From MGBC163016 sp964462135 (GTDB taxonomy: Bacteria; Actinomycetota; Coriobacteriia; Coriobacteriales; Eggerthellaceae), in the NCBI GenBank assembly GCA_964462135.1, contig CAYWWK010000010.1, positions 1-60,873 on the forward strand: a DNA stretch of 60,873 bases, written 5' to 3'. A program made the translations under genes and the position numbers. This document shows, in pieces, positions 25,858 to 32,952 of this stretch (position 1 is its first letter; every line of letters starts with the position of its first letter). The notes under the pieces were generated by a model. It searched no databases and was not told the DNA's origin. It saw only the letters and a program-made list of their open reading frames with translations.

Positions 25858-27210
25858 ATGGGATTTGAAGAAGTGGCTCTTATGGAAACGAGATCTGATT
25901 TGGATAGACAGCACCTGCATACCACGACAGCCCTCTGTCCTGATTGCCTGAAAGAATTGCCTGCTGAGGTCTATGCCGATGCAGAAGGCGTTGTCTGGAT
26001 GGAGCGCACGTGTCCCCAGCATGGGTTGCTGGCCACACGCATGTGGCCCGATGCGTCCCATTATCAATGGCTCCGTTCGGAGGCCTTTCCCAAGACGCGT
26101 CCCCAAAACACCATTCCAGCGACGAAGGACTGTCCCTTTGGGTGCGGCACCTGCGCGCGCCATGGCAGGAGGGGCACGCTTCTGGAGATTGAGGTCACGC
26201 GCAACTGCAACCTCCACTGTCCGGTCTGTTTCGCCTCTTCGGAAAGCGGCGAATACGATCCAACCCTTGAGGAGATCAGGGCGATGTATCAGGTCATCGC
26301 CGATGCTGTGGGCACTGATGGCGCAGTCCAGCTCACGGGCGGCGAACCCACGACCCGCAAGGACCTCAAGGACATCATCTATATGGGTCGCGAGATGGGC
26401 TTTTGGGGCATCGAAGTCAACACGAATGGACTCGTCATCGCGAACAATCCTGGATACCTGGAGGATCTGGTGGGCGCGGGCCTCACGGGCGTGTACCTTT
26501 CCTTCGACGGGCTCACACCAGAGGTGTATCAGGCCACCTGCGGGCGTGACATCCTCTCCACCAAGCTCAAGGCAATCGAGCGGTGCCGTGAATGCGGCAT
26601 CCAGGTGGTGCTGTCGGTGGCGGTGGTGGCAGGGGTCAATGACGACCAGCTGGGAGATCTGCTTCGCTTCAGCCTTGAGAATTCCGATGTGGTCGCTGGT
26701 CTTGCCCTGCAGCCTGCCTTCACGTCGGGCCGCTTCGATGCGACCCGTGCCATTCCCATGTCGTCGGGCGATGTGATCTTCGGACTGTGCGAGCAGTCGG
26801 AAGGGCTGCTTGACGTGGAGGATGTCTGGCCGCTTGGCTGTTCGCATCCTCTTTGCGACACGGGTGTCTTCCTGGTGAAGACGCCTGAGGCTGCCCATCC
26901 AAGCGGATTCCTTCCCGCCACCAAGATGATGACCATGGAGGAATACGCTGAAGGGTACAATCCTGATTCTCCGCAAGGGTCGGTCTTCTTGGATATTCTG
27001 CATGGGAAGGGTGTGCCGGTATCTGACGGCCTTTCGGTCATCGTGATGAATTACATGGATGCCTACAGCATGGATACCGAGCGTCTGAGTGAGTGCTCCA
27101 TGATGGTCTGCGTGCCGGATGGGCGTGCCATTCCCTTCTGTTCATATCATCTGACCAACAGCGCCGGACAGCGGATCTATCCACCGTGGTGCAAGGAAGT
27201 GGGGGAATGA
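25858..27210 (+). CDS. Radical SAM protein with N-terminal cysteine-rich domain (MJ0619/Tes/TrsS-like)
   Basis: The 450-residue protein (from ATG 25858, with GGAAGG 9 bp upstream; ATG 25849 or TTG 25813 are possible) has the radical SAM motif C117-x3-C121-x2-C124 (TRNCNLHCPVCF) and GGEPT at 161-165. Before it stand cysteine pairs CPDC (27-30), CPQH (52-55) and C92-x3-C96-x2-C99. The C-terminal part has several Cys/His, including CSHPLCD and FCSYHL. This layout is that of the MJ0619 pterin methylase, tetraether lipid synthase and TrsS groups, which use auxiliary clusters for C-C bond chemistry. Neighbouring DUF2064 supports a TrsS-like assignment. The substrate is unknown. Confidence 0.75.
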   Translation: MGFEEVALMETRSDLDRQHLHTTTALCPDCLKELPAEVYADAEGVVWMERTCPQHGLLATRMWPDASHYQWLRSEAFPKTRPQNTIPATKDCPFGCGTCARHGRRGTLLEIEVTRNCNLHCPVCFASSESGEYDPTLEEIRAMYQVIADAVGTDGAVQLTGGEPTTRKDLKDIIYMGREMGFWGIEVNTNGLVIANNPGYLEDLVGAGLTGVYLSFDGLTPEVYQATCGRDILSTKLKAIERCRECGIQVVLSVAVVAGVNDDQLGDLLRFSLENSDVVAGLALQPAFTSGRFDATRAIPMSSGDVIFGLCEQSEGLLDVEDVWPLGCSHPLCDTGVFLVKTPEAAHPSGFLPATKMMTMEEYAEGYNPDSPQGSVFLDILHGKGVPVSDGLSVIVMNYMDAYSMDTERLSECSMMVCVPDGRAIPFCSYHLTNSAGQRIYPPWCKEVGE

Positions 27211-27213
27211 GGC

Positions 27214-28197
27214 ATGGCTGAGGCTCAGTACAAGATAACCAACGACGCGGACCGATGCGTCAAATGTGGTCTGTGCGTGGCGTTCTGCCCCATTCCCGGT
27301 GTGCTCGAGGTGGGGCCTGTCGGCAACCCTGTGGTCGTGGATGCCGAACCCTGCGTGGGCTGTCAAACCTGTTCAGGGAACTGCCCGCAACGGGCCCTCA
27401 CGGTGGAGGCGGTAGGGGAGGCGGTCTTTGATGCCTGTGCGGATGAAGAGCGTGCTGAACCCATTGCAAAGGAACGCCGGCAGCATTTCGCCAAGCTCCA
27501 GCGCTCTATCATGGAAAGCTTGGATCTTCGCTGGCAGCCAGTGGCGGTGAGCCTCATCAATGCGGATGAACTCCTGCCAGCAGCGCCCATTCCCTCCGAG
27601 AATCTGCGTTTCTGCCAAGCCATGATGGCAGCCAGGCGCGGCGCTTCCATCCTCATGCCGCCTTTTCGCCATTCCTGCCCTGATGGCACGTCCATCTTCG
27701 GCATGACCGGCGTGCCGGAAAAGCTGGCCACCGGAGAGATCTACGTGCTCTTCCACAAGGTAGTGGATGCAGAGGCGGCGGCGCGCATGGTGGCTGAGCG
27801 GCCTACGCTGCCACCCAAGAGTCGCCGCGCCACCTATGTGGCTCCGCTTGCGAAGACCGTGCGCGAACCTGAGGTGGTGGTCTTCACGGGCACGCCTGAG
27901 CAGATGATGTGGCTGTGCATGTCCATGAGCTACTACGATGGGCATCGGTTCGATTTCGCTGCCAGCGGATTCAACTCAATGTGCGTGGAGGCGGTGCTGC
28001 TTCCGTTGGAACGGGATGAGCCAAACATCACGTTTGGCTGTTACGGCTGCCGGGCTGCCTCAGACATCGGGGAGGACATGATGTTCATGGGGGTGCCGGT
28101 GAATCGTCTTGAGACCATTGCGCAGGGAGCGGCTGAATTGGCGAAGAAGGCAATTCCTGACTCCCGTAACAAGATCTATGTCGAACCCATCATGTGA
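27214..28197 (+). CDS. 2[4Fe-4S] ferredoxin fused to DUF169
   Basis: The 327-residue protein begins with two ferredoxin motifs (CVKCGLCVAFCP and CVGCQTCSGNCP, within residues 1-65). A DUF169 domain follows (about 95-320), with conserved-looking LRFCQAMMAARRG, CPDG and FGCYGCRAASDIG segments that may bind another cofactor. DUF169 has no established activity. The gene starts 4 bp after the radical SAM stop with GGGGGAATGAGG before the ATG, and its stop overlaps the next frame. It is a plausible electron donor for the radical SAM enzyme or the molybdoenzyme; this is inference from position. Confidence 0.75.
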   Translation: MAEAQYKITNDADRCVKCGLCVAFCPIPGVLEVGPVGNPVVVDAEPCVGCQTCSGNCPQRALTVEAVGEAVFDACADEERAEPIAKERRQHFAKLQRSIMESLDLRWQPVAVSLINADELLPAAPIPSENLRFCQAMMAARRGASILMPPFRHSCPDGTSIFGMTGVPEKLATGEIYVLFHKVVDAEAAARMVAERPTLPPKSRRATYVAPLAKTVREPEVVVFTGTPEQMMWLCMSMSYYDGHRFDFAASGFNSMCVEAVLLPLERDEPNITFGCYGCRAASDIGEDMMFMGVPVNRLETIAQGAAELAKKAIPDSRNKIYVEPIM

Positions 28198-28199
28198 TC

Positions 28200-28631
28200 A
28201 TGGCTGATCTGTTCACATTGCGTCCTGCCATCCACCAAGACAAGCCCCTTTTGGATGCCTACTGCCTTGCAGAGGGCATGGACAGTCTCCCCAGTCTTGA
28301 AGAGGTCATGGTTGCGCAGAATGACGAGGGGTCCCCGGTGGGCTTCATTCGTCTGGTCCTGGGTGCGAACGGCATCTGGCATGTCAATCCGGTGGTGGTC
28401 TATGAGCCGTGGCGGGGATACGGGGTAGGCCGGACGCTCACGGCATGGGCATTGCAGGAGAAGGGCGAGTTGCGGCTGGTGGCACGAGGAAGCGCTTCTG
28501 CGTTCTATGAGCGCGAAGGATTCTTGAGGTGTGGATGGGACGAGGTTGACACTGCGGTCACCGAAGACTGTGAGGGCTGCCCCTATCGTGCAGAATGCGC
28601 GCCACAGCCTATGGCGAAGAGGGTGGGGTGA
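28200..28631 (+). CDS. GNAT-family N-acetyltransferase with Cys-rich tail
   Basis: This 143-residue protein has the GNAT acetyl-CoA loop WRGYGVGRTL and a typical AFYEREGFLRCG strand. Its last 25 residues contain CEGCPYRAEC, an unusual cysteine cluster for a GNAT that may bind metal. The start is either ATG 28200 or GTG 28194, the latter overlapping the DUF169 stop (GTGA); neither has a strong ribosome site, so coupling is likely. It is the last gene of the cluster. The acceptor is unknown. Confidence 0.7.
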   Translation: MADLFTLRPAIHQDKPLLDAYCLAEGMDSLPSLEEVMVAQNDEGSPVGFIRLVLGANGIWHVNPVVVYEPWRGYGVGRTLTAWALQEKGELRLVARGSASAFYEREGFLRCGWDEVDTAVTEDCEGCPYRAECAPQPMAKRVG

Positions 28632-28670
28632 ACCTGTCTCAGATCGTGTCGGTCCGAGCGTGTCGGCAGG

Positions 28671-29111
28671 TCATTCAGGGTCGTGCATGCAGGTTGGGGT
28701 AGGGGGCAGGTCGATGCCCAACGCGCAAGCCGCCTGTTCGCGCAACTCTTCGATGGTGAGTTCATAGCATGCCAAAGCGTCGATCCATCGTCTCAGGCAT
28801 GAGTAGCCCTTGTCGGTCAATGTGAACATGCGCTTTGCCGAACCCTGCTCAGGCATGGCCCATTCGCTGGTGACCAACCCTGACGCCTCCATGCGCTTGA
28901 GGGCGCGGTAGATGCCCGTTGCATCGGGCTTCTTCCCTCCGAACATGGGCGAGGCGGCGCATTTCTGCACGATGATGTATCCGTGCATCGGTTCTTTGGC
29001 TTGGGCGAGAAGGGCAAGGATGGTGGGTTGGGATAACCTGCTCAGCGATTTGCCGAGTTCAGAGCACTCAGCCAGATCCGAGTCAGATTTTGGGTGACAC
29101 CCGCTCCACAT
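28671..29111 (-). CDS. PadR-family transcriptional regulator
   Basis: The 146-residue protein has a PadR winged helix (about 27-105): PTILALLAQAKEPMHGYIIVQ, then GIYRALKRMEASGLV and the wing KRMFTLTDKG. A short C-terminal helix for dimerisation follows. PadR proteins usually repress a nearby gene and respond to a small ligand such as a phenolic acid. It faces the end of the HdrB/molybdoenzyme/radical SAM cluster and is the only regulator near it. GAAGGGA lies before its ATG. An inverted repeat at 29179-29214 upstream is a possible site for it. Confidence 0.8.
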   Translation of the reverse strand: MWSGCHPKSDSDLAECSELGKSLSRLSQPTILALLAQAKEPMHGYIIVQKCAASPMFGGKKPDATGIYRALKRMEASGLVTSEWAMPEQGSAKRMFTLTDKGYSCLRRWIDALACYELTIEELREQAACALGIDLPPTPTCMHDPE

Positions 29112-29424
29112 GACGCGTCCCTTCGTTCAGACACCAATCGATCATGATAGATGTTCTCAAACTATGCTTGATTTGTCGATATTTCATCAGAATAGTATTG
29201 GCAATGAGAAATATATTCTGGATGAAAGGCGTGAAGGCCCATCGTGAATTCCGTGCATTCTTCAGTGCGGGTGCATTCTGATATGCGTTCTGTGAACAGC
29301 AACGGGAGGACGAAGCGAAGGCGGTGCAGCCTCTGAGCGCAACCTTTCAGTTTTATCCATTCGATGCATGCCCTTATGGATTAGAATCGCATTCTCGATG
29401 GAAGCGCTCCTGTCAGGAGGATGT
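29112..29424. promoter_or_regulatory. AT-rich divergent intergenic region with inverted repeat
   Basis: This 313-bp gap separates padR from glmS and is much more AT-rich than the genes around it. ATATTTC (29179-29185) and GAAATAT (29208-29214) form an inverted repeat with a 22-bp spacer, a possible PadR operator. I see no gene in it; promoters for both flanking genes are expected here, but I cannot choose boxes with confidence. I also see no glmS ribozyme core. Confidence 0.4.
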
Positions 29425-31356
29425 ATGTGTGGAATCGTGGGATTCACCGGAGAGAGGCCCTGCGTTCCTCTTCTCGTTGAAGGTTTGAAGAGGCTCGAAT
29501 ACCGCGGATACGATTCGGCTGGCGTTGCGGTTGAGGAGAACGGCACCATCAAGACGGTCTGCCGCAAGGGAAAGATATCCGCTTTGGAGCAATCCCTTTC
29601 CGGCATTGAATTGACGGGTTGCTGCGGCATCGGGCATACCAGGTGGGCGACCCACGGTGTCCCTTCTGAGCTCAATGCGCACCCCCATCTTTCCTGTGAT
29701 GGTAGGATTGCCATCGTTCACAACGGCATCATCGAAAACCATGCTGAGCTTCGTCGCATCCTTGAAGGGCGCGGACATCGATTCACCTCACAGACGGACT
29801 CCGAGGTCATTGCCCACCTCATCGAGGATGCCTATGCCAAGCTTGCCTTCGAGGAGTCGGAGCTTGATGACTTGACGGATGCTCTCGGTCAGAGAGAGCC
29901 GCATGTTCCCGAAGAGGAGGTCCTCCACGGCAGGCCTTCCCTGCTTGCCCAGGCGGTCAATATGGCCTGCAGCTTTCTCATTGGGTCTTGGGCGCTTTGC
30001 GTGCTGTCCGAGCACGAGCCCCAGACGATCGTCTGTGCGCGCAAGGAATCTCCCTTGGTGCTGGGGCTTGGTGCCCATGGCGTCCATGTGGCATCCGATG
30101 TCGCTGCGCTGTCGGGAAGCGTGAAGGAGGCCTGCTATCTGACGGATGGCCAGATTGCGGAGCTGACTCCCGAGGGCTTTGACGTTTTCGAGGCATCGGG
30201 GGTCGAACTTGCGTTGATCCAGCCGGAGATGACCAGCCTTGACTGGAATACGAACTGGTCCGACAAAGGCCATTTCCCCGACTTCATGCTCAAGGAGATA
30301 TACGAGCAGCCTCGCGTCATCCGCGATACGCTTGAAGACAGATTCAATGGGGGAGAGCTCACCATTGAGGAATTGGAGCTTTCACACGAGGAGATGAACC
30401 TGATAGACAGGGTATACGTCATCGCATGCGGAACGAGCTATCACGCTTCACTCGTTGCGAAGAATCTGATCGAGGGCTGGGCGCGCATTCCCTGCGAGGT
30501 CGAGGTGGCCAGTGAATTCCGCTATCGCAATCCCATCATCACGCCCACTACCCTCGTGGTGGCCGTTTCCCAATCCGGAGAGACGGCTGACACCCTTGCC
30601 GCCATCCGTGATGCGCGCATCAAGGGGGCGAAGGTGTTCGGTATCACGAACGTTCTGGGTTCTCCGGTTGCCCGAAAATCGGACGGCGTCATCTACACAC
30701 GTGCCAACAAGGAGATCGCCGTCGCCTCCACGAAAAGCTTCACCGGCCAGCTAGTCTCATTGACCCTGCTCGCCATGGTCTTGGCCCAGTCGAAGGGGAG
30801 GATCGGCCAAAGCCAGATGAGGCTGCTCTTCACGGAACTGACCCAGACGGCCGAACAGGCTGAGGCCATCCTTTCGGACGCGTCGGCTGTCGAAGCGGCG
30901 GCGCGGGCATGCAAGGACTCCAAGAGCGCCATGTTCATTGGTCGGGGCATGGGTGCGGCGGTGGCTGAGGAAGGGGCTCTGAAGCTCAAAGAGGTGAGTT
31001 ACCTCCACGCTGAGGCGTATCCTGCCGGCGAGATGAAGCATGGTCCCATTGCCCTTATCGAACCAGGCTTTCCCGTCATTGCAGTGGCGACGGAAAGCCC
31101 TACCTACGAGAAGGTGCTCTCCAATATCCAAGAGGCGAAGGCCCGGGGCGCCATGGTGATCGCCATCGCCACGGAAGGTGATGAGCGTATCGGCGGCTAT
31201 GCCGACTATGTCATCTTCATCCCGAAGATCCGGGATGCGTTCTCGCCCATCACGGCCATCATTCCCCTCCAGCTGCTGGCGCGCCAGATTGCGCTTCTTC
31301 GGGGATGCAACATCGATCAACCTCGCAACTTGGCGAAATCGGTCACGGTGGAGTGA
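29425..31356 (+). CDS. glmS: Glutamine-fructose-6-phosphate aminotransferase (isomerizing)
   Basis: GlmS makes glucosamine-6-phosphate, the first committed step to peptidoglycan amino sugars. The 643-residue enzyme begins CGIVGF with the catalytic N-terminal Cys2, followed by LEYRGYDSAG and THGVPSELNAHPH of the glutaminase domain, two SIS sugar-binding domains (GTSYHAS and HAEAYPAGEMKHGP) and the conserved end QPRNLAKSVTVE. ATG 29425 is required to place Cys2, and AGGAGG lies 5 bp upstream. The glutaminase domain carries an insert of roughly 30-35 residues (near 140-170), which makes it longer than the usual 605-610. Confidence 0.96.
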   Translation: MCGIVGFTGERPCVPLLVEGLKRLEYRGYDSAGVAVEENGTIKTVCRKGKISALEQSLSGIELTGCCGIGHTRWATHGVPSELNAHPHLSCDGRIAIVHNGIIENHAELRRILEGRGHRFTSQTDSEVIAHLIEDAYAKLAFEESELDDLTDALGQREPHVPEEEVLHGRPSLLAQAVNMACSFLIGSWALCVLSEHEPQTIVCARKESPLVLGLGAHGVHVASDVAALSGSVKEACYLTDGQIAELTPEGFDVFEASGVELALIQPEMTSLDWNTNWSDKGHFPDFMLKEIYEQPRVIRDTLEDRFNGGELTIEELELSHEEMNLIDRVYVIACGTSYHASLVAKNLIEGWARIPCEVEVASEFRYRNPIITPTTLVVAVSQSGETADTLAAIRDARIKGAKVFGITNVLGSPVARKSDGVIYTRANKEIAVASTKSFTGQLVSLTLLAMVLAQSKGRIGQSQMRLLFTELTQTAEQAEAILSDASAVEAAARACKDSKSAMFIGRGMGAAVAEEGALKLKEVSYLHAEAYPAGEMKHGPIALIEPGFPVIAVATESPTYEKVLSNIQEAKARGAMVIAIATEGDERIGGYADYVIFIPKIRDAFSPITAIIPLQLLARQIALLRGCNIDQPRNLAKSVTVE

Positions 31357-31361
31357 GGGCC

Positions 31362-31931
31362 ATGGCGCGGAGCAAGAAAGCCCAGGCCGCCATTGACGGC
31401 GCGCTCTCCATCGATCAGGCACAGGCCGATGTCGGGCTGGGTGTTGATTTGGTGGAGATCGACCGGATGGAGAGCATCCTTGCGCGGACACCCTCCTTCG
31501 TCCAGAAGGTCTTCAGCGAGGATGAGCGCGCCTACTGCGACCGCCAGAAGCGTCCCGCCATGCACTATGCTGCGCGTTTCGCAGCCAAGGAGGCAGTGGT
31601 GAAGGCGTTGGGATGCGGGTTTACCAGTGGGGTGTCGGTGCGGGATGTGGAAGTCCGAAGGGCTGAGAATGGCCGCCCTGAGGCCATGCTTTTCGGAAGG
31701 GCCGCTGAGATCGCAGCCGAGCGGGGGATAACAGATATTCCCCTTTCTCTTTCCCACACGCGCAAAGACGCCGTTGCCTGCGCGATGGCCTTGAATGCCG
31801 ATGCAGCGAAAAGGCAGGTGGCGAAGGCTTCGGCTGCCGATGAGTTGGCACGCCGATTCAAGGAGACGCGATCGATGCTCGATGAGATCGAAGGCGGCAT
31901 CACCTCGTCCTCCCCGTCAGAGGAAGGCTGA
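31362..31931 (+). CDS. acpS: Holo-[acyl-carrier-protein] synthase
   Basis: AcpS transfers phosphopantetheine from CoA to acyl carrier protein. The 189-residue product has GVDLVEIDRM (metal-binding Asp), FAAKEAVVKALGCG and PLSLSHTRKDAVACAMA. It is longer than the usual 120-130: about 25 residues are added before the first motif and about 40 charged residues after the last. The ATG at 31362 lies 5 bp after the glmS stop with GAGTGAGGG upstream; an upstream TTG in frame overlaps glmS. nnrD follows 5 bp later. Confidence 0.88.
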   Translation: MARSKKAQAAIDGALSIDQAQADVGLGVDLVEIDRMESILARTPSFVQKVFSEDERAYCDRQKRPAMHYAARFAAKEAVVKALGCGFTSGVSVRDVEVRRAENGRPEAMLFGRAAEIAAERGITDIPLSLSHTRKDAVACAMALNADAAKRQVAKASAADELARRFKETRSMLDEIEGGITSSSPSEEG

Positions 31932-31936
31932 GGGTC

Positions 31937-32854
31937 GTGATCGTCAAGGAGTGCGATTCGCATCTTCTCGCCGAGGATCTTCCCTATCCGTCTTCAACGG
32001 CGAACAAGTACACACGGGGAAAGCTCATCATCGTCGGCGGCTCGAAGGAATACCCCGGAGCTGTATGCCTGGCGGCCCATGCGGCCATGCGCATGGGGGC
32101 CGGGTATGTGGATTGCCACTGCGCTCCTGCCACGGTTCCTTTGGTGCAGCAGTCGATGGCATCATTGGTGGCGCGTCCATGGGAGATATCCGCCGTCAGT
32201 GAGGCTGTCGGCACTCTGCCATCCGAGCACCATCCCTGCGCGTGTCTCATGGGGTCAGGCATGCACGATGAAGGCTTCCAGCGTTCACTGGTGAGCGAGG
32301 TGCTCAGGGAATGCAGCCATCCTTTGGTGATTGATGGGGGAGCGTTGCGCATAGTGGCGGACGCGTCCTTGATCGAGGCTGTTCGGGCGCGAACATCAAG
32401 GGGAGCCGCCACCATCCTGACGCCCCATGGGGGAGAGGCTGATGCTTTGGCACGGGCGATGGGGATCGTCACGCCCCCGTCCGGTGCTTCAGATGACGCG
32501 CAGGCCAGTTTTGCCGTGGCATTGGCGAATGGCTGCCAGGCCCATGTGCTGCTCAAGGGCCCGGTGTCATTCATAGCTTCGCCCTCTCAATCGTCCCAGG
32601 AGGAGACTGTGGTCTATCGAATGGGGCAGGGAAGCAGCGCTTTGGCGAAGGCGGGAACGGGAGATGTGCTTGCTGGCATGGTGGGTGCGCTTCTCTGCCA
32701 GCGATGCGCACCTGGGGTTTCCTGTGCCCTTGCGGCTGTTCTGCATGCGGAAGCGGCGCGTTTCGCGGTGCGCGGCCTGGGTATCATCAGTGTCTGCGCG
32801 GAGGACGTGATAAGCCATATTCCCCATGCGATCGAGGCCCTCAAGAGAGGCTGA
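31937..32854 (+). CDS. nnrD: ADP-dependent NAD(P)H-hydrate dehydratase
   Basis: NnrD repairs damaged NAD(P)H hydrates using ADP. The 305-residue ribokinase-like protein has KLIIVGGSKEYPGA near the N terminus, LTPHGGEADAL, and the catalytic glycine-rich SALAKAGTGDVLAG. The epimerase domain (NnrE), often fused in front, is absent here. It starts with GTG 5 bp after acpS, with AGGAAGG upstream, so glmS, acpS and nnrD are probably co-transcribed; acpS-nnrD pairs are common in Actinobacteria and Firmicutes. Confidence 0.88.
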   Translation: MIVKECDSHLLAEDLPYPSSTANKYTRGKLIIVGGSKEYPGAVCLAAHAAMRMGAGYVDCHCAPATVPLVQQSMASLVARPWEISAVSEAVGTLPSEHHPCACLMGSGMHDEGFQRSLVSEVLRECSHPLVIDGGALRIVADASLIEAVRARTSRGAATILTPHGGEADALARAMGIVTPPSGASDDAQASFAVALANGCQAHVLLKGPVSFIASPSQSSQEETVVYRMGQGSSALAKAGTGDVLAGMVGALLCQRCAPGVSCALAAVLHAEAARFAVRGLGIISVCAEDVISHIPHAIEALKRG

Positions 32855-32938
32855 GTTCTTCGGTCGAATGAACCTGAAATCAAGCTGAAGATAAAGAGAT
32901 GTTTCTGTCGAGGTGCTGAAACAGGCGTTCGCAGCGCG

Positions 32939-32944
32939 TATAAT
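32939..32944 (+). promoter_or_regulatory. -10 box close to a start codon
   Basis: TATAAT lies only 9 bp before the ATG at 32953, so transcription would begin about at that ATG (leaderless) or serve the in-frame ATG at 33028. No clear -35 is visible. Confidence 0.4.
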
Positions 32945-32952
32945 GCTTGCAA

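Noticed and set aside
25807..27003. A 398-codon minus-strand frame over the radical SAM gene
   Set aside because: Shadow frame with His/Arg-rich composition; the plus strand carries the SAM motif and coupled neighbours.
25813..27210. Possible selenocysteine in the radical SAM gene, since some TrsS-like proteins are selenoproteins
   Set aside because: No in-frame TGA occurs; all motif positions are ordinary Cys codons.
29112..29424. glmS ribozyme upstream of glmS
   Set aside because: I could not find the ribozyme's conserved core, and the sequence just before the ATG is an ordinary ribosome site.
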